Positions 33,701-46,421 of a DNA stretch of 64,000 nt are shown piece by piece. Source of the stretch: Gnetum montanum (taxonomy: Eukaryota; Streptophyta; Gnetopsida; Gnetales; Gnetaceae). The stretch covers positions 221,956 to 285,955 of the forward strand of contig MNCI01020320.1 of NCBI GenBank assembly GCA_015680685.1. Direction: 5' to 3'. Each line of letters opens with the position of its first letter. The stretch's first letter is position 1. Below the pieces are notes generated by a model. It ran no database searches. It saw only the letters and a list, made by a program, of their open reading frames with translations, and was not told the origin of the DNA. The position numbers were made by a program, and so were the translations under genes.

Positions 33701-34334
33701 TAGCAGTGTCGAGACCAAAACCTTTTATGAAAGTCTAGGGATCAAACACTCGTTTTCATCCCATTACTATCCTCAAAGCAATGGGCAAGTAGAGGCAACG
33801 AACAAAATGATTATTGCAATACTTAAGAGGATGCTTACCCAAAGCAAGAGCAAATGGCACAAACAATTGATATACGCATTGTGGGCATACCATACTACAC
33901 ACCAAACTTCAACAGGAAAAACACCATATAGTCTTGTTTACGGTTCAGAAGCTATTTTACCTTTGTAATTATAGGTACCATCTTTAAGGATCACACTTTT
34001 CAGACTCCTCGATGAAGGACAAAAAAATGATCTACGCATCATTGACCTGGGCTTTGTGGAGAAGGAACGTATACGTGCATTCGATCAGATCGAATGGTAT
34101 CAAAAACAACAACAGCAATGACACCAGCACAACATCCATAAGCACCCTATTAAAGAAGGTGACCTTGTACTTAAGGCCATTCGGGAACACCCGGACAAAT
34201 TCTCAGCCAACTGGGAAGGGCCTTACTTGGTCACCAAAGCATTTGACAATGGAGCATTCAAGTTAGCTGATATGGAAGGGAATAAGCTTGCCAATCCAAC
34301 CAACCACCTATTCCTAAAACCGTTCTACATTTGA
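30737..34334 (+). pseudogene. pol: Tat-type pol of Y: RT, RNase H, archaeal-like RNase H, INT
   Basis: Polyprotein that copies element RNA and inserts the cDNA. RT about 31270-31990: MVIVPKKNGSILLCIDFRDL, MTPWGTFCYTMMPFGLKNA and the catalytic LNDYVDDIVVKSK (about 31711-31750). First RNase H about 32100-32450. Second RNase H about 32590-32980, with NFDGAST, EYEGLLRGL, IGDSQLVLNQI and TIADALA, the dual arrangement of the Tat group. INT from about 33230: HNGLCGGH, CSTCQ, GLDVIGPITP, ITENRPQF (the DNG of the core is ENR) and QSNGQVEATNKMI. The C-terminus has NWEGPYLV and NHLFLKPFYI, stop at 34332-34334. Defects: stops at 31193, about 31279 and 31544; a frameshift near 31840; a TGA at 32682; a TGA near 33141; and stops after 33968. 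Confidence 0.9.
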
Positions 34335-34369
34335 GTACAAGCTCAGGTACGTGCGAGTCCTAGAGTCAT

Positions 34370-34700
34370 GACTATAAACTAATACCACAGAATAGTCCTG
34401 GATCATGACTTAAAATTGATACCACAGCTTGTCCTGGCATCATGACAATAAACTGATACCACACTGTGTCTGCAATGATGATAAACTAGTGCCCGTCTGG
34501 CATGATAGTAAATTGCCATAGTCACACTCGTTAGAGTCCGCTGAGACTATAAACTAGTTTGCCTCTTTATGGTCCGCTAAGACTAGAAACTGGCAACGCA
34601 ACATCCACCACGACGCTAAATGGGCAATGTCCAATAGGTTACGACATAAAACTAACCCATGATAGTCTGCCAAGACTATAAATTGGTAAGTTCATCTCTG
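34370..34700 (+). repeat. TAAACT minisatellite after pol of Y
   Basis: Units such as CATGACTATAAACTAATACC and CCGCTGAGACTATAAACTAG, a relaxed version of the other tracts. It occupies the same place after pol as in B and D. Confidence 0.65.
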
Positions 34701-35694
34701 GTTCCTCAATCCGCTGCCATATTCAAACTTTATCACTGCATCGCTCGCCATCAGATGATCCTACCAATGCTGCTGCCATTCATATACAGTGCCTGAAATC
34801 TCCTTCAGCATCTTTGTTCCATCTGTAGCTGTGTAAGTCTAAGCTCGTTTATTCACTCATGGTTTTCTTATCTCCTTGGAGTCATGTTTGCAAGATGACA
34901 CCCAGAGGTTTCCACACAAGAATGCACTTCATCACAAGCAAGATGGAACGATGTTCACAGCACACATGGAAAAACTAAATCAAACCATTCGTTAGTACAT
35001 CCCCATCTCTCGATACACTCTCTATCTACTCACTGACACACTCTACTCAGCCACATGTTTGATACACCCAGTACACTCAAAACTTCGAGTATACTATTGC
35101 ACACTGTAACACTTTTAAGCAGTTGCAAGACACAATGTAGCACTTGAGCATGAGTACGTGATTAAAACAAATTTTTCTTCAAAAAAAAAGAGCCCCAGGT
35201 AGGAAGGCAATTGTCTTGAAACACTAAACAATAAACTGGAAATATACAATTGCATGGCTTTGGCTCTCTGTCAACAGGTTCCTCTTAAACACTAAACAAG
35301 GGCCCTATTCCTCCAAAGAATGTAACACATACTCCCACGGCGTTGGTCTTGCCAGCAAGTTCTCTTGAACACTACCCAAGAGTCTTGTTCTGCCAAAGGA
35401 CGCACATCACATGTTTGGATTCCAAGTCTGCTAAATGATGGCTATTGACAAGGATCAACATGACACACACCAGAGCATCCCCTTCTCACCAAGCACAATC
35501 CCTTGGGCATTTACTGGTCCCCATAATCCCCATTTTCCTACCAGTTACAAATCCCACTTTCCCAATCCCATATACTACTAAACATGGTGCGATGATGTCT
35601 AGTCAAGTGGCAATGGACAAAGTCTCTATCAAGTTGCTTGTGGTGTTTTGCACTTCTTTGTCAAGGCTTCTCTAGTCGATTCCTCCAAACGTCA
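34701..35694 (+). mobile_element. 3' untranslated region of Y
   Basis: No coding region recognised. A short imperfect duplication (CTCTTAAACACTAAACAAGG and CTCTTGAACACTACCCAAGA) lies within 35280-35400. Confidence 0.5.
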
Positions 35695-35709
35695 ACAAAA
35701 AGGGGCCAA
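35695..35709 (+). other. Polypurine tract of Y
   Basis: ACAAAAAGGGGCCAA directly before the 3' LTR. Confidence 0.75.
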
Positions 35710-36958
35710 TGAAACACCACAAAATCTGGAGCTTAGTACTTGTCCAACACCAAGTAGGTCCCTAGGACCCACAGACGACCACAGCTACATTTGGTATCAC
35801 ACATGGCAACTTCGGAGATTAGATGCTTAATTTTCACTAAGTATGCAGTCTCAGCGTATATGCCCAAGTGTACATTCTTAGCATATACGCCCAACGTCTA
35901 CGCTCAAGTTCACAGTGTATCCACCCAGCCTAAATGTCCAGCATACACGCCTCACATGTGCACCCAACAGGTACAACCGATGTATATGCCAGGCATGCAA
36001 TTCCTGAAGACGACATGGAGACAGCACCGCAAAACAAGACTTGGTACAAGGTAGCAACCATTAGCGTATACGCCCCAGTGTATACGCCAGCAACCATTAG
36101 CTTATATGCCCCAGCGTATATGCCAGCAACCATCAGCGTATACGCCCAGTGTATACACCAGTGTCCACGACATCTACGCCCAAGTTCAAATACGCTCAGC
36201 ACCTCCAGCCTATACGCCCAGAGTCTACACGCACCTGATATAATGTATACGCTCAACGTATACGCCCAGCAAATGTAACATATTGTACACTTGTAAATTT
36301 TACACTCTTGCACCCAGTCAACATGCCACTTGTCTCCCAACCCGAGTTCACCGTCAAAACCTTGTATAAAAGCCCAATTTTTGCACTAGATCAGGTCGGT
36401 TGGCAAAATTCCCAGAGCACACCAGAGAGTAGAGACGCTGCGAACTAGAGCACAAAACCTTTTACGCTGGACAACCCTGTAAGTTGAGCATACAGCCTCT
36501 ACGCTGTGTATATAGTGTGAACCAGCCACAATCATCCTTGCATCCACTGGGGCTTTTCTTCAGCCTTGTGTTCCAGTCACAACTGCGTTAGACCGGTGCA
36601 TTGTACTTTCATTCTGTAATGCCATCGTTACAGTTTCTTCCCAAAATCATTTATAGTTTGCATTAATTATTGCATGTATTCTATTTTCACTCGTTTACAT
36701 TTACGCCCTGATCACATCAGTTACACTGTTTACACTCTGATTTACTCTTGTCATGTTGTTTATGTATAACCCAGCGTATAACACTTCAGTGTACGTTTGA
36801 GGAAATCCTTGTCTGATCTGCATGTGGACCACCCAAGGTACTCTACCTTCATTCATTCCAGCTCACCCTCAGGTGAAGGTAGGATCTTCTGTGCATGTCC
36901 TGTGATCCCACAGCCTCTGTTTCCTTCTAGCTGAAGACCGACAATTTCGGACGGTACA
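35710..36958 (+). mobile_element. 3' LTR of Y
   Basis: Same ends as the 5' LTR (TGAAACACC to GGTACA). It has the motif array at 35860-36265 and a TATA box at 36365-36371. Compared with the 5' LTR, differences are mostly transitions, often at the CpG of the array motif. Confidence 0.92.
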
Positions 36959-36963
36959 GCCAT
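36959..36963 (+). repeat. Target-site duplication of Y, right copy
   Basis: GCCAT, identical to 18903-18907. Confidence 0.9.
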
Positions 36964-37371
36964 ATAGTGTTGTGTATGGATTTGAAGCAATGTTTCCTAT
37001 TGAATTGTAGGTTCCATCACTCCATATAATCCTCTCAAGCTTCATTGATGAGGTTAAGAACAATGAGTTGAAAACCATTGAACTCGGCTCTATAGAGGAG
37101 AAGCACATGCAAACACTTGATCGCATCGAGTGGTACAAAGAAAAAAATGGCAAAGACATTATCACAATCAGCATTAATGTCTGATCAAGAAAGGGGACAT
37201 GGTTCTCAAGGATGTTCACGGACCTACGGAAAAATTCTTAGCTAATTGGGAAGGGCCTTTCTTGGTCATAAAGGCCTATTAAAATTGATCATTCAAGCTT
37301 GCTAATCTAGATGGAAATGAGTTTGCCAATCCAATCAACCACTTGTACCTAAAGCCATACTATTCCTAGTG
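36959..37371 (+). pseudogene. pol: Tat-type integrase C-terminus of element B (continued)
   Basis: Continues the frame cut at 18907: YSVVYGFEAMFPIEL follows TTGKMP across the insertion, as in other Tat integrases (TGKTPYSLVYGSEAILPL in Y). FLANWEGPFLVIKAY and NHLYLKPYYS close the protein. Three stops are visible. Confidence 0.88.
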
Positions 37372-37384
37372 TGTAATGTTGCAT

Positions 37385-37740
37385 CAATGACAAAGCAAGG
37401 TAAGCAAACATCCACTATGATGTTAAACTAGCACATAACATCTACTATGATGTTAAATTTGCATAGAATGTCTGCTACAATGTTAAACTGGCATAGAATG
37501 TCTACTACAATGTTAAATTGGCATAGAATTTCCTAGGGCTATGATATTAAATTAGCACCCATAGCATAGTTTGCTATGACCTTAAACTATCAATCCATCA
37601 TCTGCTATAATGTTAAACTATCATAGTAGTTTTCTAGGACTATAAACTAGTGCATCATGATTTTCCAGGACCTTAAACTATGTTCATGATTTTCTAGGAC
37701 CTTAAACTAGCATAGCATGCAATCTACCAAGAACTAAAAT
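37385..37740 (+). repeat. TTAAACT minisatellite after pol of B
   Basis: About ten units of roughly 35 bp, such as CTACTATGATGTTAAACTAG. Confidence 0.75.
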
Positions 37741-39267
37741 TGGGTTCACAGTTCAACAAACATAGTACTACAGACAAGCAAGTGTGAATACTTTCAATAA
37801 TTTGTTGCCTACCCACACCTCTCAGGCAAGGTGGGGTCAGGGTTGCAATTCCATAATGAAGTTCATGTTGTCAAGGAAAAACTTTCTAGAAAATTTGTAG
37901 TGTCACTATCCTCAACATCTTGCTGATCTTCCATAGATACCTTCAAGCATCTTACTAACCTTCTAGAGCTATTGCCATCATTGCCAGTCATCTTGGTTAG
38001 AGCTCTCACCATTAGCATCACTCCCTAGAGAACTAGCAGTCTTGTGGCCTAGTGATAGCATTACCATCCTCCAACCCTCACCATTACCTAGGCTAGGAAG
38101 AACATCCAATAGGTTAGCCCCTTGCCAATCTATTTCGTTTGCTAGCCCTTGTCCTTGGTAAGAACTCCCAAGCACTTGCATTGCCAATGCCTTTAACCAC
38201 TTGAGTGCTCACTTTCGGTGTGGCTGCTAGAGCTTTTGTAGCATGCCACCACTTTTGCACACACTGGCCTTCCTACTTTGAATACTACATGCACTTGCAG
38301 ACCTTGTAGTGCCCTTGCAAATACGATGTCACTTTCATCTCATAGGGTATGCTTGTTTTTCTAGTTTTCTTTATGTTGCATTTGTAGGGTGAAGCCTCAA
38401 GAAAGTTGTTCAAAATATATGTTTCATCATGGTCGTAAGTTATCACACTACTCTGATGTGTCCACTCTAACTCACCAAGCTACTCAAGATTGTACATCCC
38501 TATTATCCCACTATAGCCTATTCACATTTTCCCCTTTACCTGACATTTTCTTGCATTCCCTGCAAGCATCTTTGATGCACATAACATCCTTTTTTTAGTC
38601 AACTGTAGAACCCATGATAGACATAATGCAACTCATCCCATGGTAAGCCTTTGTGGGCTACTCAAATCCCAAACAGATGTAACACAACTCATTCAGGGAG
38701 GAAACACCTATTCTACAGATGCAATTTAGTTGCCTCTAAAAAAATCCTATTGAGTGGCATGTAGTCCACCTAGCAACAAACATCTTCTAGTAAAAAAAGC
38801 AACAAAAACAAAAGAAGAAGAGAAAATACATAAGAAAAAAGAAATGGGATAAAACAAGTGCCCAAGAAGAAAATAGCAAAGTTTCTATTTCACAACTGGT
38901 CCAACCCTGGATCGACCATCTCACAAGCATTCCAACAAGAGGTCAAAATATTAGGGGCAAGTCATCTCTACATGTTGACTCACTCACAAATGCTCCAAGG
39001 AGGAATTATGATTTGGCAACAAGCCATCATGGTGCTACATCCCACAGCCACATGTACAATGAGCATCTGTCCCACTTGTTATCCCTTGATCCATCTCCTT
39101 AACCTACTCTGTACCATACTTTATGTCCTTAGCACTCCTGAACACAATGAAGCATTGTCTAATTAGACACTGACGAGCAGTTTTGGTGTCTTGTTTATCA
39201 TGATGTTTTATATTCTTTATCAACTTCTCTTGGGATAGTCCTCTAGACATTAACAAAGATGGTCCAA
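37741..39267 (+). mobile_element. 3' untranslated region and polypurine tract of B
   Basis: No gene recognised. AACAAAGATGGTCCAA (39252-39267) before the LTR is the polypurine tract. Confidence 0.55.
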
Positions 39268-40480
39268 TGAAACACCACCAATTTTAGGCTTCAACCCTCC
39301 AATTGCAAATTTTTCTAAGTATCCAAACTTGGAAAATTTTTCGAACTTGGAAAATTTTTCTAACTGTTGATGCTACACTCCCCAATGTAGCCAACATAGC
39401 ATGCATCAAGGCTTTTTTTGCAAAATTTTCTAAATGTCAACAGCAGCTACATGAAAATGTTTCTAAGTATCATACTATGCTCTCTCTACCTACTACACTT
39501 CCCACTATAGCCAATGTAGCACACACTTCCATAACCAATTTGCCCAAGTGCCAAGCCAAAATTTGTTAAGGTTGCTTGGAATGAATGAAATAGTTTGGCA
39601 AATTTTCTATCTCCTAGGTTGCCATGCTTGCTATGCTCCCTAGTGTAGCTAGTGTAACACATGTTCCAGTGGCCAGTTCACCCAAGTATCAAGATAGAAG
39701 TTGTTAAATTGCTTGGGATGCAAAATATTTTGGATTGCTATGCTCCCCAGCATAGCCAACATAGCATACTTTACAGTGCCTATTTTTGCCTGAGTGTTAG
39801 GTAAGAAGCTATCAAGCTAGCTCAACATACAATAGACATTTGAAAAATTTTCTAACTCCAAAGGTTACCTCTCCTGCTACGCCCTAGAGCATAGCTAGCA
39901 TAGATTAAAAGAAAACTATAGATTTTGTCAAATTTTGGCTAAGTATCCCTGCTATACTTTACTACACTTTAGAGCATAGCCAGCATAACCAGTGTTGGAC
40001 ATCAAAATTTTGCAAAATTTGAAAAGTGTTGTGTTATGCTCTAAAGTGTAGCCAACTTAACACTAAAGAAAAGCCTTTGACAACCTTCAAAAGCCTCCAG
40101 AAGTTAGTATTAGCCTTCATCTTAGCTTCAAAATTTCTCTAGCAACAAAGATCAAGAATTTGTAGCTCTTCTGCATCCCCATTGGTTCCCAAACCTATTC
40201 TTACCCTTGACCCTACTCAAAAGAGGGGATGATGTAGTCCCAAAGTGCAGCCTCAAAGTTGCAATATTTTTGCTTCATCTACAAGTACATTGCAGTCCTT
40301 CATACTCTAGCACATGCACTCGTTGCAATGTAGTCATAGTTCAGCAATCTCTAAGATCCATTGTAGTACTCTAGAGTGTAGCACTTTTTTACTCTGATGG
40401 AAGTGTAGCAAGGTTAATGTAGCTTCATCTACCCTCATGCCACGTGGCACCCAATTTGCATTTTGCATTAACCCTATTCC

Positions 40481-40488
40481 TATAAATA
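40481..40488 (+). promoter_or_regulatory. TATA box in the LTR of B
   Basis: TATAAATA in TTCCTATAAATACCC, the same context as in LTR X. Confidence 0.5.
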
Positions 40489-40735
40489 CCCTAGTGTTCA
40501 GGATTCTAGGTGTTGAAAAATGAAAATAGCATTGGGCATTTTGGCATTTTGAGCATTTCTGGCACTCTCACACTTGAGCACCTAAGCACACCTAGCACTT
40601 TGCACTTTGGCACATCCTAGAATGTACTTCACCGTTGTACCTGCAAAACACAACAACAACCAACCTAGTAGGGTTAATCCTTATGGTAGCTATCAGTTCC
40701 ACATCTCAAACATCCTAGAGACTATGACTACACTA

Positions 40736-40740
40736 CTATG
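40736..40740 (+). repeat. Target-site duplication of E, left copy
   Basis: CTATG; the right copy at 47443-47447 is ATATG (4 of 5 bases). Confidence 0.55.
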
Positions 40741-41699
40741 TGTTTATGTATAAATTTTGGTTGCACCAACACCAAGAAAGAAAACTTGTTTTAGGAGACT
40801 ATTGCCTAGGGTGCCTCTCGTATGGGTATGGAAACCTGAGAATAGTCTCAGCTAGAGAGGGCTACGTGGCCTTTTGCAAATAATAAACTAGAAATAAATC
40901 TAGAATTTGAATTAAATAATTATCTTCAATACAATAAGTAATTAAAAGAACTAAATTTTCCCGAGTCCCATTGACGCTGGTTTGTGACTACCAATGGTAT
41001 TGACTGCTAGGAAGGAAGATCATGATCACCACGAGAGAGGGAGAGAGAGAGAAAGAGAAATAGAGACTACCCATCATAGTCCACATAGGGCAGCAACTGT
41101 AGTTCTTAAAGCCTACCACCGTCTCCCACCTTTTGTGCACCAACATAGAGAGAAAGATCATCCATCCATGTCTACACCACTAAGACAAGCTCCTGTTGTC
41201 GCCAAGAAGACCCATAAGGATCTAATTTTGAGCCACTAGCTCCTGCCTTGGACCCTTCTCAAAGATAAACTAGAAGCCAAAGCCTATTTTGGGACTCCCT
41301 CCATTCATCCGAAGAGTCCTCCTCTAGACTCCATTTTATAGTCTCTGCAACCATCCATAATGATGATGTCTACATTTCATGTAACAGCTAAAGAAACCTC
41401 CATAGCATCTTGTGTAATAAAATCTACATTCTCCAATTAAGTGCCCACTTGTGTCTGTAACTATCGTAACTTCCAAAACATTTGCTATTAATGACCGTGA
41501 TCGCCATCATTAATGATCGTAACCACCGTAACTTCTAAAACATTTACCACTAATGTTTGTAACTACCACCATTAATGACCACCACATGATAGTTTAAATG
41601 CCCACTACTCGCATGATCTTTAATGTGGTTATTAAGAGTGAGAAATAAAGATGTTGATAATCATGGTCCCATGAGAGCATGGGAGTGTTGACATCAACA
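40741..41699 (-). mobile_element. 3' LTR of E
   Basis: Direct repeat of 46422-47442. It lacks about 60 bp found in the 5' LTR near 46965-47025. A duplicated ~57-bp unit (GTAACTTC...AATGACC) is at about 41459-41580. Confidence 0.8.
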
Positions 41700-43004
41700 C
41701 TTAGTCCCTAAACGTTTAATTGCATGCCAATGCAAGGAACAAGACCACAGAAATTTTAAAATGATGCGATGGATAGAGAATTACAAACATCACAAAACAA
41801 GCAAATGGAAACTTAAAATTAAACTAAACATGATTAAAATAACTATATAATCAAAAGAGAACTAAACACAGGCCACCCAAACCACACCATCTTATTTAAT
41901 TGAACTCTAAATATATAATTTTATTTATTTTAACTACATACATTTATATGTAATTAAAATATAATTATGATTTTTTTCTTAATCTTCTTAGAAAGTAAAA
42001 GCCAACAGCATGCGAACTACTTTGAGCACAAGATCCATACTAAAATTAATAAGGATAAGCTCATATTAGATTCTGGCTAGCCATAACTTTCAGATTTTTC
42101 CTTGGAACTTTTTTTTTGACATTGAGAAAGAAAATGGATGAAAAAGGGCTTATTTTCCTTTCTTCTTTTTTTTTTTTTGAAAAAAATGGGAAATTGAGGT
42201 TCAAGTTAGGATAGCTGCCAGACCCGATCACACTTAAGAACTTATTACACTACCAATGAACATGGCCTTGTTCCTTCCTTTTTTTTTTTTAGGAAACTTT
42301 GCCCATGGTGTACTTCATTCTTAAGGTAGGAATTCCAACATGAGTTTGGCCAATTAGCTGCATTACCAATGAACATAGTTCTTTTAGAACTTTTCCCATG
42401 GTTTGGTTCAACCCTCGTGTATGTGCCTCTAATTACAATTTGAAAGCATCATAGCAAGTCTCTTGGGTGGCTAAGTATTCTAAAGTGGAGATGAACACAC
42501 TTCAGCCTAGTATTCACAGGGTAACTATGGATCATCACAATTAAGGGCTAGGGCTTATGAGAGGGAAAATGGGATTTTCCAAGGTCACCTAGTGATTATG
42601 GCTAACCACTCTCCAACATCACCTATCCTACACTTACATGATCATGATGATTACATGATAAGTTAGCACAAATCTCATGCTCCATAATCCAACATAACTA
42701 TACAAAGTAAAACTTTGAAAAAGACTGGGGAGAATCAAAGCATTATTGAAATATATAGTATAAAAGAGATTTTATGTAATAGCAATAAAAAATATTATAA
42801 AAAGCATTATACCAACATTATTCTCAATGGTGCTCTGATGAACCAATGCCCAGTAACTCAAAAGACCATAATGATTATTAAAATCATATGCAAAGCAAAA
42901 ATCAAAATAATATGTTAAGAAAGAAATGATGGAAGTGCAAAGAAAATATGCAAATATGACTATATACAAATGAAATGCATGAAAAAGAGGAAGAAAACAT
43001 GCAA
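41700..43004 (-). mobile_element. 3' untranslated region of E
   Basis: No coding region recognised. Long poly(T) runs on the plus strand (42111-42290). Confidence 0.5.
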
Positions 43005-43508
43005 CTAAGAATCTACTAGGTGTCCATGTGAGGCACCTGAGTAGAAATACTTTAGATGAAATGCATTAAAATTTCTAGGTAACTTATGTCCTTGCACATC
43101 AATAACCTTACACACATTGGGGCCAATGATGTCCTTAGCTCTGAATGGGCTTGATCAAATAGGAGAGAACTTACATTGAAGATTTTCACTGTCACATGTT
43201 CTACCTTTTTCCAAGACTAGGTCTCCTATCTTAAAGACTCCACCAACATAATTCCTGTCAAGACAAAAATCAAGACATAAACATAACTTGCTTGTATCAA
43301 GTCTTTCTTTGAAATAAGTTTGAATGGTAGGTCTAGGTCTTGGTGGATCATCAAATATAGCCTTTCTAGGAGAATGTTCCATGGATGTGTTGTTAAAATT
43401 TAGCACACCTTCAAATGTTTTAAGAGGTAGGGTTTTATTTATATATTTTTCTTTCCCTAAAGGTGGTGGATTACTCAGATGAAATCCATCATGTTGTTGA
43501 TAAGGCAA
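43005..43508 (-). pseudogene. Integrase C-terminal remnant of E
   Basis: FKIGDLVLEKGRTCDSENLQ, KFSPI, SSPFRAKDIIGPN and FNAFHLKYFY follow the pattern of the chromatin-side end of gypsy integrases (V/K-x-G-D-L-V-L, then K-F-x-P-x-W-x-G-P-Y, then N-x-x-L-K-R-Y-Y). One TAG takes the place of the Trp after FSPI; stop at 43005-43007. The domain directly follows PRO, so the deletion removed everything between. Confidence 0.65.
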
Positions 43509-43667
43509 GGTGTCTCCATAGCTTTCTTCACCTTCTCTAGAACCTTAATAGGATTGGGTAGAATCTACATGAGAGATAAGATTTATTTTTGTAGTTCCAC
43601 TCACATAGTCATTTTCAACATGTTCACTATGCTCAACCTCAATAACCCCAACATATAGATTAGTGTC

Positions 43668-44132
43668 TCAATCTTCCAAAGATTGATTTTGTTGATTCAA
43701 GGTTGTAATTACTTGTTTGTAGAAGGGTTTTCCAGGTATATTCGTGTACTCAGATTTTCCTTTGATTGGGATTAATAGCTTTGAGAAATATGCCATAAAG
43801 AAGCCCTTAAACTTGGCTTCAAAAGTCCTAGATAGGAGCACACCATAGGTGGACAACATGTTAACTACTAGGATATCTATCTAACATGTGAATGTAGGGT
43901 ATTGTTTAAGTTGCACTTTCACTCCTTTTAATGACCCTACTACAAGTACATTAGACCCATTAAGTTGAATCACATTTTTTGTTTGTGGTATCATTTGTGC
44001 TCCTAGAGTCTTACATACCACAAGTGGCATTACACTAATAGTTGCTCTAGAATCCATCAAAAAATTGTGAACATTCTTTCCTAAAATAATTAGAGTTGTT
44101 AGGAAAGAAGGTTGCCCTTTCTTGCTCATCAT
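43668..44132 (-). pseudogene. pro: Aspartic protease of E (decayed)
   Basis: NFLMDSRATISVMPL is the active-site segment, with Arg in place of the Gly of D-S-G-A-T. VIQLNGSNVLVVGSLKGV follows and the next frame has MLSTYGVLLSRTFEAKF, corresponding to the L-I-L-G-R-x-F/W end of the domain. Confidence 0.7.
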
Positions 44133-45722
44133 GGAATTGTTTACATTTTGTACTGATAATGAGTTAGGACTTTCAGTGAAGTGAACTTTCCTTTTAGGGG
44201 TTTGGGATTTTCATTTATTGGTTTCTAGTTTATGAACTATTTCTTGAACCACCTCTTTCATTTCATTAAATTGTGAAAGGTTATACATTGAGATGTTAGC
44301 TTTAATTTTCTTCAAATCCTCAACTAAATTGTAAGCCTCTTGTTTATCTTTAGCTTCTTGTTGAGGTGGAGTTCTTCTAAGTATAGAAGGTTGGTTTGAT
44401 CATTGTGGGGTGTTTGTTTGGGATGACCTAGTTTGAGTATTTGTGTTACTTTGACTCGCAGCTCTTCTGTTTGGAGGAGTGTAAGGGTCATTCCTAGTTT
44501 GTTGTTGTGGGTTGTTCATGATGTCACTAAGTTTATAGTAGCAAGCATTATGTGGGTTGTGGTCGCTTACCATAACTTGCTCCAATGAGGAAACCTCTTC
44601 ATTTTATATTTGATGAGGTACATTAAGAACCATAACATGGGTTTTCTCATTTTGTTGACCTTGGGTGTTGTTGCCATACAATGCTAAAAATTGGGGACAA
44701 GTCTTCTCAGAATGTTGCCTAGTGTTATGGAGGCAAAAATAATTATCATTGACTAATGAACTAGGCTTTTCTAGTTGTATAGGACCCTTGTTGTTGTTTC
44801 ACTTTAATTCAATTACTTCGTTGGAAAGTTTTCGAAGTGAAGTTAATATCTAGGTTATTTGATCTTGAGCTTGAGTTGTGGGTTCAATAGGATTAGGTAC
44901 CTCGTTTGGGTTTATGATGGACTAAATTAAGGCATTTGATTGATCCTCATTTAAACTAGTGTTAGATGGTAGGAATGGAGAAAATGTAGGACCTTAAAAA
45001 TAGCTATTTATAGGTTGAGCCATTTGAAGGGGAACGGGAGTTTGGAACATAGTGTTGATCATTAGGAAAGTTGGTAGAGGTAGAGGACTATGTTGCATAG
45101 GATTGCTAATTCTCATCATTCCAAATTGGGTTTGAATGTTGTTCATAAGGGTAATTTGTTCTAGCTCCATAGATTTAGCCATTACTTCCTATATTTCTAT
45201 TATCTTAGGGTCCAATTTGATGGCATAGGTGAAGAATGGGTTGATGGTAGAGAGGTAAAAGTTGAGGATACCATCAGGTTGTGGATGCATCTCACTTAGC
45301 ACATAGGCAAGCTGGTAAAGAAATCTTAGATTGTAATCCCTAACATTTTCCCTAGGTAGCTTTCTTAAGTTGGTGAAGTTGTTAGATGCTATGGCAAGGC
45401 TTGTGAATTTTTCAAACTGAGTTAAAAACTTATTTCTGAACTCCTACCATGAGTTAATGGAGGCATTAGGGAGCATTAGAAACCATTGGGTTGCTTTGGT
45501 TTTAAAGGTTGTCACAAATACCCTACATGCCACATCATTTTGGATGATGTTGTAGATCCCAAGTAAGGTTTCGAAGCATTGTACATGTTGGTGGGCATCA
45601 CTAGTAGGGTTTGTAGGATCATAGAACACATTTATGTTTTGAAGTGATTTTGGGATGTTGTGGTAGTTCGTAAAGTTAAAGGGGTTATTGACCAAGGGAG
45701 CTGAGGGTTGATTGGCTACCAT
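44133..45722 (-). pseudogene. gag: gag of E (decayed)
   Basis: The capsid core is clear: FYDPTNPTSDAHQHVQCFE, FKTKATQWFLMLP, then FRNKFLTQFEKF. A CLHNTRQHSEKTC segment (about 44718-44756) resembles a zinc knuckle. It begins with ATG at 45722 and has about seven stops. Without RT it would depend on a partner element. Confidence 0.78.
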
Positions 45723-46398
45723 CCTAGTTTGGGCTCTCCTAGGAATAAAACTTGGAAAATGTGAGGATCATTGTTTCCTTAATAAATTTAAAATGTAGTT
45801 ATTAGAATAAAACTATAAAATTGCATAAAAGAAAAGAAAATATTGAAATAATAATTTTTTGGTTAAAAAAACTAAAATATGTTATTTTTTAAATATATAT
45901 TGAAAATAAAAATAAATGTATAAAATTACAATACTTATAAAATTAAAAATGGAAACAATAAAATGCAAGATTTTAGAAAAATAAACTTAATATTGCATAA
46001 TCAAATAAAACCACCATACCTAACCTAGGACTAAGGTAAGGACCGCTAAAACACAAATTCAAAAATGGGACTGGGAAACAAGGATTTTAAAAAAAGAAAA
46101 CAACACAACAACAAAAAGATTAAAGAAAAATGGGTGATGAGACCCAAAATTTTTCAAGAAATGAACTTTTGAGAATAGGTAATAAAGGGCTCAAAAATTC
46201 TTTAAAAAGATCTTTCAAGGAAATGGCTAAAAACATAAATTTTAAATAAAACAAGTTTGAAACAAGAAAAATGAGATTTTTAGGGAATAAAAATAGAATA
46301 GGAACTAGAAAAGGATAGAAAATAGATATTTTCGAAAATGAGATAACAATGGCTAGAAAAATGAAAGAAAAGATGATAAACAAAAGGTAGGAGAAAGG
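45723..46398 (-). mobile_element. 5' leader of E
   Basis: A-rich untranslated leader between primer-binding site and gag. No gene. Confidence 0.5.
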
Positions 46399-46415
46399 CC
46401 CTCCTTCTAGCGCCA
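46399..46415 (-). other. Primer-binding site of E
   Basis: TGGCGCTAGAAGGAGGG on the minus strand, six bases inside the 5' LTR. One base differs from that of Y, so both use the same tRNA. Confidence 0.75.
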
Positions 46416-46421
46416 AAAAGG

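Larger units (their letters stand above)
18908..36958 (+). mobile_element. Complete Tat-type Ty3/gypsy retrotransposon Y (18.05 kb)
   Basis: Both LTRs (1225 and 1249 bp), a primer-binding site, gag, PRO, an antisense gene, RT, two RNase H, INT and a polypurine tract are all present in order. A perfect 5-bp target duplication bounds it. The internal region of 15.6 kb is very large, as in Ogre/Tat elements, with about 5 kb of it taken by the antisense gene. Over the first ~185 bp of the two LTRs I count 12 differences, 11 of them transitions, so the insertion is not recent. Every sense frame has stops or shifts, so Y cannot move by itself. It sits in the integrase frame of B. Confidence 0.93.
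39268..40740 (+). mobile_element. 3' LTR of element B, first part
   Basis: Starts TGAAACACCACCAATTTTAG like LTR X. TATAAATA is at 40481-40488 after GCCACGTGGCAC. Repeated words GCTACACTCC, AATGTAGC and GTGTAGC fill 39370-40430. It is cut at 40740 by element E and resumes at 47443. Confidence 0.75.

Noticed and set aside
38389-39166. Plus-strand frames in the 3' untranslated region of B
   Set aside because: No conservation in Y or D at the same place and no recognisable domain.
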